This document shows positions 42,256 through 57,173 of a DNA stretch of 64,000 bases, piece after piece. Below the pieces are notes generated by a model, which worked only from the letters and a program-made list of their open reading frames with translations, searched no databases and was not told the DNA's origin. Within the stretch, counting starts at the first letter, position 1. Every line of letters begins with the position of its first letter. Both the position numbers and the translations under genes were made by a program. Location of the stretch: contig NZ_JACVQD010000001.1 in the NCBI RefSeq assembly GCF_018881545.1, positions 1,268,039 to 1,332,038 of the forward strand, written 5' to 3'. The stretch is from Polynucleobacter alcilacus. Its GTDB lineage: Bacteria; Pseudomonadota; Gammaproteobacteria; Burkholderiales; Burkholderiaceae.

Positions 42256-42268
42256 CCCTCTTTAAAAA
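42256..42268 (+). promoter_or_regulatory. boxA antitermination site in the rrn leader
   Basis: The CTCTTTAAAA core matches the boxA element to which NusB-S10 binds. It stands between the promoter and the 16S processing stalk, as expected. Confidence 0.7.
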
Positions 42269-42423
42269 TTAGTCAACCGATAATTGTGGGTACTAGGCGA
42301 AAGCATCCAGTCCTTCGGGACAGATGTAAACAAATAGTACTCATAGACAGTAAAAAGATTTGGTTTTATTACCAAGTCAATTTCTTGAATGAGTGCGACG
42401 ATCCGCAAGGATCACAGGAATTG

Positions 42424-43958
<1,535 letters not shown>

Positions 43959-44013
43959 GAGAAAGATGCTGGAGCTATAGTGCCCACACTTATCGGTTGA
44001 CAATAAAAGCCAC

Positions 44014-44090
44014 GGGTCTGTAGCTCAGCTGGTTAGAGCACTGTGTTGATAACGCAGGGGTCGTAGGTTCAAGTCCTACCAGACCCACCA
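44014..44090 (+). tRNA. tRNA-Ile (anticodon GAT)
   Basis: 77 nt with encoded CCA. The acceptor stem GGGTCTG pairs with CAGACCC, and the anticodon loop TTGATAA sits on a CTGTG/CGCAG stem. It occupies the usual place in the 16S-23S spacer. Confidence 0.97.
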
Positions 44091-44119
44091 CCAGCCAGAA
44101 ACATTCTTAGTGGGACGTT

Positions 44120-44195
44120 GGGGGATTAGCTCAGCTGGGAGAGCACCTGCTTTGCAAGCAGGGGGTCGTCGGTTCGATCCCGTCATCCTCCACCA
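44120..44195 (+). tRNA. tRNA-Ala (anticodon TGC)
   Basis: 76 nt with encoded CCA. The acceptor stem GGGGGAT pairs with ATCCTCC and contains the G3-U70 wobble that identifies alanine tRNAs. The anticodon loop is TTTGCAA on a CCTGC/GCAGG stem. Confidence 0.97.
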
Positions 44196-44463
44196 TCATC
44201 TAAATGTCAAAACTAAGCGATTTCCTAATCGTTTAGTTTTGCCATTTATGGCTGTTCTTTAAAAATTTGAGTAAGCAAAGTGTCAAATGTTTCTTTGAGA
44301 GGACATTTGACAATGTAATAAGGGTAAAGATTGAATCATCAATCAGTAATACAAACGAGTTTTACCAAGTTCTTAACAAAGTACTTACAGTTTGGATTAC
44401 GGCAAACATGTCAGAAGTAGAAGTAAAACCTGTAACAGGTACTAGCAATGGTGCTCGTTATAG
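44196..44463 (+). other. tRNA-Ala to 23S spacer with boxA and processing arms
   Basis: A 14-bp hairpin spans 44208-44241. BoxA TGTTCTTTAAAAA is at 44253-44265. The 5' arm of the pre-23S stalk runs 44265-44277 and resumes at 44314, with a local hairpin (TGTCAAATGT at 44281-44290 pairing with 44303-44312) inserted between. No gene is present. Confidence 0.75.
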
Positions 44464-47336
<2,873 letters not shown>

Positions 47337-47441
47337 TATAACCAGCACTATTGTGTTGGATGTTTGCCAGATTTAATCTGCATCCTTATTACATGCTTAC
47401 TCAAATAGAGTTGTTGATTTATCAGCAACTCGACCCTCTAC

Positions 47442-47556
47442 GCCCGGTGACCATAGCGAATTGGAACCACTCCTTCCCATCCCGAACAGGACAGTGAAAC
47501 GATTCTACGCCGATGATAGTGCGGATTACCCGTGTGAAAGTAGGTAACTGCCGGGC
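47442..47556 (+). rRNA. 5S ribosomal RNA
   Basis: About 115 nt. The terminal stem is GCCCGG with CCGGGC. Internal segments CCATAGCGAATTGGAACCAC and CCGAACAGGACAGTGAAACG match the 5S family. It lies 105 nt after 23S. Confidence 0.94.
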
Positions 47557-47565
47557 ACCAATGCG

Positions 47566-47597
47566 ACGCCCAGACCCTTTTAGGTCTGGGCGTTTTT
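47566..47597 (+). terminator. rRNA operon terminator
   Basis: An 11-bp perfect GC-rich stem (ACGCCCAGACC with GGTCTGGGCGT), a loop of 6 nt and a T-tract. It begins 10 nt after 5S. Confidence 0.93.
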
Positions 47598-47621
47598 ACT
47601 TGTGCAAAGCGTTTAGAGTGA

Positions 47622-47650
47622 TTGACAGATGCTCCATTTGGAGTCAGAAT
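47622..47650 (+). promoter_or_regulatory. Promoter for the tRNA-tuf-secE-nusG operon
   Basis: A consensus -35 TTGACA (47622-47627), a 17-bp spacer and -10 CAGAAT (47645-47650), just downstream of the rRNA terminator and 12 bp before tRNA-Tyr. Confidence 0.65.
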
Positions 47651-47661
47651 ATTGGGTTCGC

Positions 47662-47746
47662 GGAGGGGTGTCCGAGCGGCTAAAGGAGGCAGACTGTAAA
47701 TCTGTTGGCTATGCCTACGTAGGTTCGAATCCTACCCCCTCCACCA
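47662..47746 (+). tRNA. tRNA-Tyr (anticodon GTA)
   Basis: 85-nt class II tRNA with a long variable arm and encoded CCA. The acceptor stem is GGAGGGG/CCCCTCC, and the anticodon loop CTGTAAA is on AGA/TCT with GTA at its centre. Confidence 0.97.
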
Positions 47747-47751
47747 GATGT

Positions 47752-47825
47752 GCGGGATTAGTTTAATGGTAAAACAGCAGATTTCCAATCTTCGGTCAAG
47801 AGTTCGATTCTCTTATCCCGCTCCA
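47752..47825 (+). tRNA. tRNA-Gly (anticodon TCC)
   Basis: 74 nt with encoded CCA. The acceptor stem GCGGGAT/ATCCCGC is perfect and the anticodon loop is TTTCCAA. It lies 5 bp after tRNA-Tyr. Confidence 0.96.
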
Positions 47826-47846
47826 GTATTTGCAGCATTAGATTTC

Positions 47847-47921
<75 letters not shown>

Positions 47922-47985
47922 TGTTTGGTTTATTAATTGTGTATTTGTGATTTTGGTTTAAGAGTTAACTAAAGGCAGACAAAAA

Positions 47986-49176
47986 ATGGCAAAAGAAAAG
48001 TTCGAGCGGACAAAACCGCACGTAAACGTAGGCACTATCGGTCACGTTGACCACGGTAAGACTACCTTGACAGCAGCAATTGCAACCGTGCTCTCAAAGC
48101 AATTCGGTGGCGAAGCAAAAGCATACGATCAGATCGATGCTGCTCCTGAAGAAAAGGCCCGTGGTATTACGATTAATACTGCGCACGTTGAGTATGAGAC
48201 TGCTAACCGTCACTACGCGCACGTTGATTGCCCAGGACATGCTGACTATGTGAAGAACATGATTACTGGTGCTGCCCAGATGGACGGCGCTATTTTGGTG
48301 TGCTCTGCAGCAGATGGCCCAATGCCCCAAACCCGTGAGCACATCCTCTTGGCACGCCAAGTCGGTGTTCCTTACATCGTCGTGTTTTTAAACAAGTGCG
48401 ATATGGTGGACGATGCTGAATTGCTCGAGTTAGTCGAAATGGAAGTGCGTGAGCTTTTGTCTAAGTATGACTTCCCAGGCGATGACACCCCAATTATTCA
48501 AGGCTCTGCAAAGTTAGCCCTTGAAGGCGACGAAGGCCCAATGGGTAAAGAAGCCATTATGAAATTGGCTGATGCTTTAGATACGTATATCCCTACTCCA
48601 GAGCGCGCGATTGATGGTGCCTTCTTGATGCCAGTAGAAGATGTGTTCTCGATCTCTGGTCGCGGTACTGTAGTGACCGGTCGTATCGAGCGCGGTGTTG
48701 TTAAGGTGGGTGAAGAGATCGAAATTATCGGTATCAAACCCACTTTGAAGACCACTTGTACTGGTGTGGAAATGTTCCGCAAATTGCTCGACCAAGGACA
48801 AGCTGGCGATAACGTCGGTATCTTGTTACGCGGCACTAAACGGGAAGAAGTGGAGCGTGGCCAAGTATTGGCCAAACCAGGTTCCATTACCCCCCATACA
48901 CACTTTACAGCCGAGGTGTATATCTTGGGTAAAGATGAAGGTGGTCGTCATACGCCATTCTTTAACAACTATCGTCCCCAGTTTTACTTCCGTACTACAG
49001 ACGTAACAGGGTCAATCGAGTTGCCAAAAGACAAAGAAATGGTAATGCCAGGTGATAACGTCACGATTACCGTCAAACTCATCGCGCCAATTGCGATGGA
49101 AGAAGGTTTACGTTTTGCAATCCGTGAGGGTGGCCGTACCGTTGGCGCCGGCGTGGTTGCAAAGATTTTGGCTTAG
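47986..49176 (+). CDS. tuf: Elongation factor Tu
   Basis: 396-residue GTPase that delivers aminoacyl-tRNA to the ribosome. The P-loop GHVDHGKT is at 19-26, followed by [12 protein letters not shown] and NKCD. The protein ends [11 protein letters not shown]. It is co-transcribed with upstream tRNAs and downstream tRNA-Trp, secE and nusG. A second tuf copy is usual downstream of fusA, which runs off the right edge. Confidence 0.98.
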   Translation: MAKEKFERTKPHVNVGTIGHVDHGKTTLTAAIATVLSKQFGGEAKAYDQIDAAPEEKARGITINTAHVEYETANRHYAHVDCPGHADYVKNMITGAAQMDGAILVCSAADGPMPQTREHILLARQVGVPYIVVFLNKCDMVDDAELLELVEMEVRELLSKYDFPGDDTPIIQGSAKLALEGDEGPMGKEAIMKLADALDTYIPTPERAIDGAFLMPVEDVFSISGRGTVVTGRIERGVVKVGEEIEIIGIKPTLKTTCTGVEMFRKLLDQGQAGDNVGILLRGTKREEVERGQVLAKPGSITPHTHFTAEVYILGKDEGGRHTPFFNNYRPQFYFRTTDVTGSIELPKDKEMVMPGDNVTITVKLIAPIAMEEGLRFAIREGGRTVGAGVVAKILA

Positions 49177-49202
49177 TAGTTAGTTGCAATGAGTTTTTAT
49201 AA

Positions 49203-49278
49203 AGGGGTGTAGCTCAATTGGCAGAGCGTTGGTCTCCAAAACCAAAGGTTGGGGGTTCGATGCCCTCCGCCCCTGCCA
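49203..49278 (+). tRNA. tRNA-Trp (anticodon CCA)
   Basis: 76 nt with encoded CCA. The acceptor stem is AGGGGTG/CGCCCCT and the anticodon loop CTCCAAA is on a TTGGT/ACCAA stem. It sits in the conserved tuf-trpT-secE position. Confidence 0.97.
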
Positions 49279-49298
49279 CGATTTGAACTGAAAGCAAT

Positions 49299-49676
49299 AT
49301 GTCACAACAAACAGTAAGTCAATCTGAAGAAAAGAGTAGCTGGGTCTCCGGACTCGCTGCTTTAATCGTCGTTGCTGCGTTGGTGCTCTATTACACGCTG
49401 GCCGACCAATCTTTATGGTTGCGTTTGGCTGTCTTGTTTGGCGGCATTGCTGCAGCAGTTTTAATTGTGGCGATTTCACCGGATGGGCGTCGTTTTATTG
49501 CCTATGCAAAAGATTCTTGGTATGAAGTAAAAAAGGTTGTTTGGCCAAGTCGTAAAGAGACGAACCAGATGACTCTGGTCGTATTTGGCTTTGTTCTGAT
49601 CATGTCCCTGTTTCTATGGCTTGCAGACAAATTGATTGAATGGCTAGTTTTTTCAGTCTTCTTAGGCTGGAAGTGA
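49299..49676 (+). CDS. secE: Preprotein translocase subunit SecE
   Basis: 125-residue inner-membrane protein with three membrane helices, like E. coli SecE (127). The conserved cytoplasmic amphipathic segment EVKKVVWPSRKETNQMT precedes the last helix. It stabilises SecY in the translocon. nusG follows after 10 bp. Confidence 0.96.
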   Translation: MSQQTVSQSEEKSSWVSGLAALIVVAALVLYYTLADQSLWLRLAVLFGGIAAAVLIVAISPDGRRFIAYAKDSWYEVKKVVWPSRKETNQMTLVVFGFVLIMSLFLWLADKLIEWLVFSVFLGWK

Positions 49677-49686
49677 GTAAGAAAAA

Positions 49687-50259
49687 ATGACTGATTCCGA
49701 ATTGGCCGTAAACCCACAAGCTACCGGCAGCATGCGCTGGTACGTTATTCATGCTTATTCCGGAATGGAAAAAAGTGTCAAAAAGGGCCTTGAAGAGCGT
49801 ATTGCACGCTCAGGCATGCCTGAAAAATTTGGCCGTATTTTGGTACCCTCCGAAGAAGTTGTGGAAATCAAATCCGGCACAAAAACAGTCACTGAGCGTC
49901 GTTTTTTCCCAGGATACGTCCTGATTGAGATGGAAATGACCGATGAGAGCTGGCATTTGGTGAAAAATACGCCAAAAGTGACCGGTTTTGTCGGCGGCGT
50001 GCGTAATCGTCCAAGCCCTATTTCTACGGCTGAAGTGGCAAAAATCATGGATCAAATGCAGGCGGGGGTTGATAAACCCAAGCCTAAGACCCTATTTGAG
50101 GTTGGTGAGATTGTGCGCGTTAAAGAAGGTCCATTTATTGATTTCAACGGAAATATTGAAGAAGTCAATTATGAGAAGTCAAGATTACGCGTTTCTGTTA
50201 CAATATTTGGTCGCGGTACCCCAGTTGAACTGGAGTTCGGCCAAGTAGAAAAGATGTAA
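49687..50259 (+). CDS. nusG: Transcription elongation/antitermination factor NusG
   Basis: 190 residues. The NGN domain ([21 protein letters not shown] near 18, and [10 protein letters not shown]) binds RNA polymerase. The C-terminal KOW domain ([17 protein letters not shown] near 137) contacts NusE/S10 or Rho. It has the standard place after secE. Confidence 0.97.
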   Translation: MTDSELAVNPQATGSMRWYVIHAYSGMEKSVKKGLEERIARSGMPEKFGRILVPSEEVVEIKSGTKTVTERRFFPGYVLIEMEMTDESWHLVKNTPKVTGFVGGVRNRPSPISTAEVAKIMDQMQAGVDKPKPKTLFEVGEIVRVKEGPFIDFNGNIEEVNYEKSRLRVSVTIFGRGTPVELEFGQVEKM

Positions 50260-50352
50260 AAACAAGGACTTAGTCCTGGTTTCAGAAGTTAGCAGTGAAG
50301 AGGTTAGTAATAACCGAGGAGCGGCGCTAGAAAGCCAAAAACTAGCAAAGCG

Positions 50353-50381
50353 TTTACTCAACAGCGGTCTTTCCTTATATG
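50353..50381 (+). promoter_or_regulatory. Possible rplK promoter
   Basis: TTTACT (50353-50358), 17 bp, then TATATG (50376-50381), each matching four of six consensus positions, 27 bp before rplK. In many proteobacteria the L11 operon has its own promoter here. It also falls in a 148-bp spacer that otherwise has no gene. Confidence 0.4.
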
Positions 50382-50407
50382 GTTAGGCGCGCTTTCAGGA
50401 GCAACAC

Positions 50408-50839
50408 ATGGCAAAGAAGATTATTGGCTTTATTAAACTGCAGATACCTGCAGGTAAAGCAAATCCATCACCACCCGTAGGTCCAGCATTGGGTCAACGC
50501 GGCCTTAACATTATGGAATTCTGTAAGGCGTTCAATGCTCAAACTCAGAGCATGGAGCCAGGTCTACCAATTCCAGTTGTGATTACAGCTTTCGCCGATA
50601 AGAGCTTCACGTTCATCATGAAGACTCCTCCGGCAACCATCATGATTAAGAAGGCTGCGAAGATCGAAAAAGGATCTCCACGTCCGCATACCGACAAGGT
50701 AGGAAAAATTACTCGTGCTCAAGCAGAAGAAATCGCTAAAGCAAAAATGCCAGACTTGACAGCAGCTGATATGGACGCAGCTGTCAGAACTATCGCTGGT
50801 AGCGCCCGCTCCATGGGCATCACAGTGGAAGGTCTCTAA
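50408..50839 (+). CDS. rplK: 50S ribosomal protein L11
   Basis: 143-residue stalk-base protein. It starts [20 protein letters not shown], and [22 protein letters not shown] and the C-terminal [12 protein letters not shown] are family signatures. AGGAG precedes the ATG. rplA follows after 2 bp. Confidence 0.98.
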   Translation: MAKKIIGFIKLQIPAGKANPSPPVGPALGQRGLNIMEFCKAFNAQTQSMEPGLPIPVVITAFADKSFTFIMKTPPATIMIKKAAKIEKGSPRPHTDKVGKITRAQAEEIAKAKMPDLTAADMDAAVRTIAGSARSMGITVEGL

Positions 50840-50841
50840 TC

Positions 50842-51543
50842 ATGACTAAGTTATCTAAACGCGTTAAAGCGATGCAATCTAAAGTTGATCGCAACAAATT
50901 CTATTCATTAGACGATGCATTGAACCTCGTTAAAGAGTGTGCAACCGCCAAGTTTGATGAGTCTATCGACGTTGCTGTTCAGTTGGGTATTGATGCTAAG
51001 AAATCTGACCAAGTTGTGCGTGGCGCAGTAGTGCTCCCAGCTGGTACAGGTAAGCATGTTCGTGTAGCGGTTTTTGCTCAAGGCGAGAAGGCTGAGCAAG
51101 CTAAAGCCGCTGGCGCAGAAATCGTAGGCATGGAAGAGCTTGCCGAACAAATTAAAGGCGGCAAAATTGATTTCGATATTTTGATCGCATCTCCTGACAC
51201 CATGAAAATTGTGGGTACCTTAGGTCAAGTATTGGGCCCACGGGGTTTGATGCCAAATCCAAAAGTAGGAACAGTGACTCCTGACGTCGCTACTGCAGTG
51301 AAAAATGCAAAAGCAGGTCAAGTTCAGTTCCGCGTTGACAAGGCCGGTATCGTGCACGCAAGTATTGGCCGTCGTTCATTCGAGCCAACTGCATTGAAAT
51401 CGAACTTACTCGCATTGCTTGAGGCCTTGAATAAAGCAAGACCTCCTGCATCTAAGGGAATTTATTTAAAGAAGGTTGCCGTAAGCAGCACTATGGGTGC
51501 AGGCGTACGTGTGGACCAAGCATCGTTACAGGCAGCTGCTTAA
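50842..51543 (+). CDS. rplA: 50S ribosomal protein L1
   Basis: 233-residue L1-stalk protein. Family segments are [21 protein letters not shown] (cited as [13 protein letters not shown]) and [16 protein letters not shown]1 in E. coli represses its own operon by binding the rplK leader. It is followed by a 235-bp leader of rplJ. Confidence 0.97.
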   Translation: MTKLSKRVKAMQSKVDRNKFYSLDDALNLVKECATAKFDESIDVAVQLGIDAKKSDQVVRGAVVLPAGTGKHVRVAVFAQGEKAEQAKAAGAEIVGMEELAEQIKGGKIDFDILIASPDTMKIVGTLGQVLGPRGLMPNPKVGTVTPDVATAVKNAKAGQVQFRVDKAGIVHASIGRRSFEPTALKSNLLALLEALNKARPPASKGIYLKKVAVSSTMGAGVRVDQASLQAAA

Positions 51544-51778
51544 AGCTTGTAACAAAAAAGAACTTTGGGTCGACTCCTGCTCTTTGGGCGGGAGTCGAAC
51601 ATCAAAGACCGTTGGCGAATTAGTTGCTTGTAAAGAGTTAATTCTTAATCCTTACGAAAGTAATGGCCAGCGCAGATGGCGACCCTGAAAAGATTTTCAC
51701 AAGAGTTTTTGTGAACAAATGATCAGACGCTGGTGTGTAACCCCAACTGGAAACAGTTGGTTTTTATGGAGTTAAACC
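51544..51778 (+). promoter_or_regulatory. rplJ leader: hairpin plus L10 autoregulatory region
   Basis: A strong hairpin at 51570-51598 (11-bp stem with one G-U) lies just after rplA. It is followed by the stretch GGCGACCCTGAAAAG and by CAGACGCTGGTGTGTAAC, which recall the L10-L12 binding leader known in E. coli. A short hairpin AACTGGAAACAGTT lies just before the GTG start of rplJ. It probably mediates translational repression by L10-L12. Confidence 0.65.
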
Positions 51779-52429
51779 GTGCCTTTGAATGTACAAGACA
51801 AAAAAGCGATTGTTGCTGTTGTCGGCGCTCAATTGGCTGGAGCCCAAACTGTCGTGCTCGCTGAATACCGTGGTATTCCAGTAGAGCAGTTGACAAAGCT
51901 ACGTGCTAGCGCACGTGACCAAGGTGTCTATCTTCGCGTTTTGAAGAACACATTGGCACGTCGTGCTGCACAAGGCACACAGTTTGAGCCCCTAGCTGAT
52001 TCGATGGTTGGCCCCTTGATCTATGGCATCTCTGCTGATCCGATTGCTTCCGCAAAAGTATTGCAGAACTTTGCTAAGACTCAAGACAAGCTAGTTATTA
52101 CTGCCGGCTTATATAACGGCAAGCTGTTAGATGTAGCGGGCGTTAAATCCCTTGCGTCTATTCCAAGCCGCGATGAGTTGTTATCGCAGTTGTTGGGTGT
52201 GATGTTGGCCCCAGTTTCTGCAATGGCTCGCGTATTGGGCGCAGTAGCAGCACAAAAGGCAGCAGGAGCACCCGCTCCAGTTGCGGCACCTGTAGCCGAA
52301 GTTGCTGAAGTTGTAGCAGCCCCAGCTGAGGTAGTTGCTGAAACAGCCGCTCCACAAGCAAGTGCAGAGCCTGCAGCCGCAGCCCCAGAAGCTGGAACAG
52401 AAGCAAACGAAACCCCTGCCGCTGAATAA
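51779..52429 (+). CDS. rplJ: 50S ribosomal protein L10, with extended C-terminal tail
   Basis: 216 residues from GTG at 51779 ([13 protein letters not shown]). The globular part and the C-terminal L12-binding helix ([31 protein letters not shown]) fit L10. After about residue 160 it continues with about 55 residues of Ala/Pro/Val/Glu repeats such as APVAEVAEV. The family is usually 165-175 residues long, so the tail is an addition, acidic and low-complexity. Confidence 0.95.
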   Translation: MPLNVQDKKAIVAVVGAQLAGAQTVVLAEYRGIPVEQLTKLRASARDQGVYLRVLKNTLARRAAQGTQFEPLADSMVGPLIYGISADPIASAKVLQNFAKTQDKLVITAGLYNGKLLDVAGVKSLASIPSRDELLSQLLGVMLAPVSAMARVLGAVAAQKAAGAPAPVAAPVAEVAEVVAAPAEVVAETAAPQASAEPAAAAPEAGTEANETPAAE

Positions 52430-52465
52430 GCGACAGATTAACTATTTAAGTATTAGGAGCTAAAA

Positions 52466-52843
52466 ATGGCGATTACTAAAGAAGAAATCATTGAAGCAGT
52501 AGGTAGCATGTCCGTTATGGATTTGAACGATTTGGTTAAAGCGTTCGAAGAGAAGTTTGGCGTTTCAGCTGCAGCCATGGCTGTTGCTGGTCCTGCTGGT
52601 GCTGGCGGTGGCGGAGCTGCTGCTGAAGAGCAAACAGAATTCACTGTGAACTTGCTCGAAGCTGGTGCAAACAAAGTTTCAGTAATTAAGGCAGTTCGCG
52701 AAATTACTGGCCTTGGTTTGAAAGAAGCTAAAGACTTGGTTGATGGCGCACCGAAGCCAATCAAAGAAGCTGTAGACAAGAAGACAGCTGAAGAAGCCAA
52801 GAAAAAGCTTGATGACGCTGGCGCTAAGTCAGAAATTAAGTAA
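52466..52843 (+). CDS. rplL: 50S ribosomal protein L7/L12
   Basis: 125 residues. An N-terminal dimerisation domain ([20 protein letters not shown]) is followed by a flexible Ala/Gly hinge (about 37-55) and a C-terminal factor-binding domain with [18 protein letters not shown]. It recruits elongation factors to the ribosome. AGGAG precedes the ATG. Confidence 0.98.
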   Translation: MAITKEEIIEAVGSMSVMDLNDLVKAFEEKFGVSAAAMAVAGPAGAGGGGAAAEEQTEFTVNLLEAGANKVSVIKAVREITGLGLKEAKDLVDGAPKPIKEAVDKKTAEEAKKKLDDAGAKSEIK

Positions 52844-53071
52844 TACAAAACTCAGCTAGCGCTTCTCAAAAAGGAGCGTTAGCCATGTTGGGTTTGACCA
52901 TTAGTGGTCAAACCCGATTTCATTTCTGATTGAAATCGGGTTTGCCTTCTGATACGACTGCAGAATGCAAGTTTGGTCGGACACTAGATCTTAAGGATTT
53001 AGTGTTGTCCGCCAGTGATTGGTAGTGGCCAATCGCCAAATCTTTGTACAGTCGCTGAATTCGGAGATGAA
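52844..53071 (+). promoter_or_regulatory. rplL-rpoB spacer with alternative hairpins
   Basis: 228 bp. Hairpin C is at 52855-52883 (11-bp stem with G-U pairs). Hairpin A is at 52890-52915 (11 perfect pairs, loop TTAG). Hairpin B is at 52910-52943 (13 perfect pairs). A and B share AAACCC at 52910-52915, so they cannot form together. Further repeats ACACTA/TAGTGT (52981-53005) and GATTGG/CCAATC come just before rpoB. In E. coli this spacer holds an attenuator and an RNase III site. Confidence 0.7.
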
Positions 53072-56000
53072 ATGAACTATAGCTTCACCGAACGCAAGCG
53101 AGTCCGTAAAAGCTTTGCTAAGCGAGTCAATAACCACCAGGTTCCGTACCTGATCGCAACGCAGCTGGAATCCTACGCTAAATTTTTACAGGCTGATAAG
53201 CCGGCAATGTCTCGTCTTACTGAGGGACTTCAAGCTGCCTTTACATCAGCATTCCCAATTGTGTCTAACAACGGCTATGCACGTATGGAATACGTGTCTT
53301 ACCAGTTATCACAACCACCGTTTGACGTCAAAGAATGTCAACAACGTGGTTACACATACCACTCTGCCTTACGCGCAAAAGTTCGCTTGATTATTTATGA
53401 TCGCGAAGCGCCTACTAAGGTTAAAGAAGTAAAAGAGAGCGAAGTCTACATGGGTGAAATTCCACTCATGACTGAAAATGGCTCTTTTGTGATCAACGGC
53501 ACTGAGCGCGTCATCGTTTCTCAGTTACACCGTTCCCCAGGCGTGTTCTTCGAGCACGATAAGGGCAAAACCCACAGTTCCGGTAAGTTGCTGTTCTCTG
53601 CACGCATCATTCCTTACCGTGGTTCATGGCTCGATTTCGAGTTTGATCCAAAAGATATTCTGTATTTCCGCGTTGACCGTCGTCGTAAGATGCCTGTCAC
53701 CATTTTGCTCAAAGCAATTGGCCTAAACAACGAACAGATTCTTGCAAACTTCTTCAATTTTGATCATTTTGCCTTGACCGCGAATGGCGCTTCTATGGAA
53801 TTTGTTCCAGAGCGTTTGCGTGGCCAATTGGCTAACTTTGATGTGCTCGACAAGAATGGCGTAGTTGTCATTCAAAAAGACAAGCGCATCAATGCTAAGC
53901 ATATTCGTGAACTCGAAGCTGCTAAAACAAAAACAATCGCTGTACCAGACGACTATTTAGTTGGTCGTGTGGTTGCACGCAATATTGTTGATCCAGATTC
54001 TGGTGAAATCTTGGCTTATGCCAACGATGAAATCACTGAAGAGTTGCTGGCTACATTGCGCGATGCTGGTATCAAGCAACTGGAAACCATTTACACCAAT
54101 GATTTAGATTCAGGCGCTTATATTTCTCAGACATTACGTACTGATGAAACTGCCGATCAGATGGCTGCTCGTATCGCTATCTATCGCATGATGCGTCCTG
54201 GCGAGCCGCCAACAGAAGATGCCGTTGAAGCCTTGTTCCAACGCTTGTTCTACAACGAAGATAGCTACGATTTATCCCGCGTTGGGCGTATGAAGGTGAA
54301 TAGCCGTCTCGGCCGCGCTGAGATGGAAGGCCTCATGGTCTTGTCTAACGAAGATATTCTTGACACTATTAAGTTGCTCGTAGATTTGCGTAATGGTAAG
54401 GGCGAAGTAGACGATATCGATCACTTAGGTAATCGCCGTGTACGTTGCGTTGGCGAATTGGCTGAAAACCAATTCCGTGCTGGTTTATCACGTGTTGAGC
54501 GTGCGGTTAAAGAACGTCTCGGTCAAGCCGAAACTGAAAACCTCATGCCACATGACTTGATTAACAGTAAGCCAATCTCTTCTGCAATTCGTGAGTTTTT
54601 CGGTTCTTCACAGTTGTCCCAGTTTATGGACCAAACCAACCCACTCTCAGAAATCACGCACAAGCGTCGTATTTCTGCATTGGGACCTGGTGGTTTGACT
54701 CGCGAGCGCGCAGGCTTTGAAGTGCGTGACGTGCACCCAACCCACTACGGACGTGTTTGCCCAATCGAAACTCCAGAAGGACCAAACATTGGTTTGATCA
54801 ACTCACTCGCCTTATTTGCACGTTTGAATGAGCATGGTTTCCTTGAGACGCCATATCGTAAGGTTGCTAATAGCAAGGTAAGCGATGAAGTGGTTTACCT
54901 CTCAGCAATTGAAGAAGCGAAGTACGTGATTGCTCAGGCCAATGCAACAATTGACAAGAATGGTAAGTTGGCTGATGAGTTAGTTTCTGCTCGCCAAGCT
55001 GGTGAAACCATGATGGTGAGCCCAGAGCGCATCGATTTCATCGACGTTGCTCCTAGCCAGATCGTTTCAGCGGCTGCTTCGCTTGTACCATTCTTAGAGC
55101 ACGATGATGCGAACCGCGCCTTGATGGGTGCGAATATGCAGCGTCAAGCAGTTCCTTGTTTGCGTCCAGATAAGCCATTGGTTGGTACGGGTTTAGAACG
55201 TATTGTTGCAGTTGACTCCGGTACTGTTGTATTAGCTAACCGCGGCGGTATCGTGGACTACGTTGATGCAAACCGTGTTGTGATTCGTGTGAATGATGAC
55301 GAAACCGCGGCTGGTGAAGTTGGTGTGGATATTTATAACCTCATCAAGTACACCCGTTCAAACCAAAATACCAATATTAATCAGCGCCCAATCGTTCAGG
55401 TTGGCGATCGGGTTGCACGTGGTGACGTAGTTGGCGACGGTGCATCTACTGATTTAGGTGAATTGGCCTTAGGTCAAAATATGACCGTAGCATTTATGCC
55501 ATGGAACGGCTACAACTTCGAAGATTCCATCTTGATCTCTGAGAAAATTGTTGCCGACGATCGTTACACCTCAATCCATATTGAAGAGTTATCGGTTGTT
55601 GCTCGTGATACCAAGCTTGGTTCAGAAGAAATTACTCGCGATATCTCCAATTTGGCAGAGTCACAACTCTCCCGTTTGGATGAGAGCGGTATTGTTTATA
55701 TCGGAGCCGAAGTTGAAGCTGGTGACGTATTGGTTGGTAAGGTAACTCCAAAGGGTGAGACGACGCTCACTCCTGAAGAGAAGCTCCTCCGTGCGATCTT
55801 CGGTGAAAAAGCGTCTGATGTTAAAGATACTTCTTTGCGTGTACCTTCCGGAATGATTGGTACCGTTATCGATGTTCAAGTCTTCACCCGTGAAGGTATT
55901 GAGCGCGATGCTCGTGCACAGGCAATTATTCAAGAAGAATTACAACGCTATCGTTTGGACTTAAATGACCAGTTGCGGATTGTTGAGGGCGATGCCTTCA

Positions 56001-57172
56001 TGCGTTTAGAAAAGATGTTGATCGGTAAAGTTGTCAATGGCGGTCCTAAGAAATTAGCTAAAGGCAGCAAAATCGACAAGGATTACCTTGCCGATTTAGA
56101 TAAATTCCATTGGTTTGATATTCGTCCAGCGGATGATGAGGTTGCCTCACAAGTCGAAGCAATCAAGTCTTCTATAGAAGCGAAACGTAAACAGTTTGAC
56201 GAAGCTTTTGAAGAGAAGCGCACTAAGCTTACCCAAGGCGATGATTTGCAGCCTGGCGTAACGAAGATGGTTAAGGTGTATTTGGCAGTGAAGCGTCGCC
56301 TGCAACCTGGTGACAAGATGGCCGGACGTCACGGTAACAAAGGGGTGGTTTCTAAAATCGCTCCTGCAGAAGACATGCCATTTATGGCTGACGGACGCCC
56401 TGTTGACATCGTCTTGAACCCATTGGGTGTTCCTTCTCGTATGAACGTAGGCCAAATCTTGGAAACCCACTTAGGTTGGGCAGCTCAAGGTATTGGTAAG
56501 CGTATTGATGAGATGGTTCGTGAACAGGCTAAGCAAGCTGAACTGCGTAAGTTCTTGAAGCAGCTTTACAACGAGACTGGCCGCATTGAAGACATCGATA
56601 ATTTCACTGATGAGCAGATCACAGTTTTGGCTGAGAATCTCCGCCAAGGCTTGCCATTTGCAACCCCAGTATTTGACGGTGCTACAGAGGCAGAAATCAG
56701 TCGCATGCTCGAGTTGGCTTATCCAGAAGATGTAGCTAAATCTTTGAAGATGACCCCATCACGTCAGCAAATGATTCTGTGTGACGGCCGAACTGGTGAT
56801 CAGTTTGAGCGTCCAGTGACTGTTGGCGTAATGCACGTCTTGAAACTCCACCATTTGGTTGACGACAAGATGCACGCACGTTCTACCGGACCTTACTCAT
56901 TAGTAACGCAACAACCATTGGGTGGTAAAGCTCAGTTTGGTGGTCAGCGCTTTGGTGAGATGGAAGTTTGGGCCCTCGAAGCATACGGTGCTTCATATGT
57001 CTTGCAGGAAATGCTGACAGTGAAGTCCGATGACGTCGCAGGCCGTACCAAGGTTTACGAAAACATCGTCAAGGGTGAGCACACGATTGATGCTGGCATG
57101 CCCGAATCGTTCAACGTACTGGTAAAAGAAATCCGTTCGTTGGGTATTGACATTGACATGGAGCGCAACTGA
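53072..57172 (+). CDS. rpoB: DNA-directed RNA polymerase subunit beta
   Basis: 1366-residue catalytic subunit. ATG at 53072 after GGAGATGA gives [15 protein letters not shown], the family start. The rifampicin region shows [25 protein letters not shown] sequence (cited as [15 protein letters not shown]), with [13 protein letters not shown]. Other family blocks are [15 protein letters not shown] and [18 protein letters not shown]. rpoC starts 1 bp after the stop. Confidence 0.98.
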   Translation: MNYSFTERKRVRKSFAKRVNNHQVPYLIATQLESYAKFLQADKPAMSRLTEGLQAAFTSAFPIVSNNGYARMEYVSYQLSQPPFDVKECQQRGYTYHSALRAKVRLIIYDREAPTKVKEVKESEVYMGEIPLMTENGSFVINGTERVIVSQLHRSPGVFFEHDKGKTHSSGKLLFSARIIPYRGSWLDFEFDPKDILYFRVDRRRKMPVTILLKAIGLNNEQILANFFNFDHFALTANGASMEFVPERLRGQLANFDVLDKNGVVVIQKDKRINAKHIRELEAAKTKTIAVPDDYLVGRVVARNIVDPDSGEILAYANDEITEELLATLRDAGIKQLETIYTNDLDSGAYISQTLRTDETADQMAARIAIYRMMRPGEPPTEDAVEALFQRLFYNEDSYDLSRVGRMKVNSRLGRAEMEGLMVLSNEDILDTIKLLVDLRNGKGEVDDIDHLGNRRVRCVGELAENQFRAGLSRVERAVKERLGQAETENLMPHDLINSKPISSAIREFFGSSQLSQFMDQTNPLSEITHKRRISALGPGGLTRERAGFEVRDVHPTHYGRVCPIETPEGPNIGLINSLALFARLNEHGFLETPYRKVANSKVSDEVVYLSAIEEAKYVIAQANATIDKNGKLADELVSARQAGETMMVSPERIDFIDVAPSQIVSAAASLVPFLEHDDANRALMGANMQRQAVPCLRPDKPLVGTGLERIVAVDSGTVVLANRGGIVDYVDANRVVIRVNDDETAAGEVGVDIYNLIKYTRSNQNTNINQRPIVQVGDRVARGDVVGDGASTDLGELALGQNMTVAFMPWNGYNFEDSILISEKIVADDRYTSIHIEELSVVARDTKLGSEEITRDISNLAESQLSRLDESGIVYIGAEVEAGDVLVGKVTPKGETTLTPEEKLLRAIFGEKASDVKDTSLRVPSGMIGTVIDVQVFTREGIERDARAQAIIQEELQRYRLDLNDQLRIVEGDAFMRLEKMLIGKVVNGGPKKLAKGSKIDKDYLADLDKFHWFDIRPADDEVASQVEAIKSSIEAKRKQFDEAFEEKRTKLTQGDDLQPGVTKMVKVYLAVKRRLQPGDKMAGRHGNKGVVSKIAPAEDMPFMADGRPVDIVLNPLGVPSRMNVGQILETHLGWAAQGIGKRIDEMVREQAKQAELRKFLKQLYNETGRIEDIDNFTDEQITVLAENLRQGLPFATPVFDGATEAEISRMLELAYPEDVAKSLKMTPSRQQMILCDGRTGDQFERPVTVGVMHVLKLHHLVDDKMHARSTGPYSLVTQQPLGGKAQFGGQRFGEMEVWALEAYGASYVLQEMLTVKSDDVAGRTKVYENIVKGEHTIDAGMPESFNVLVKEIRSLGIDIDMERN

Positions 57173-57173
57173 T

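Larger units (their letters stand above)
41945..42423 (+). promoter_or_regulatory. rRNA operon promoter and leader region
   Basis: About 480 bp without a gene. It is AT-rich around 42060-42190 (possible UP element), then has TTGACG (42190-42195), a 17-bp spacer and TATAGT (42213-42218), an rrn P1-like promoter. Downstream are a boxA-like CCCTCTTTAAAAA (about 42256-42268), the 5' arm of the 16S processing stalk (42273-42295), a hairpin with a UUCG loop (42310-42321) and one with a GCAA loop (42400-42413). Confidence 0.85.
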
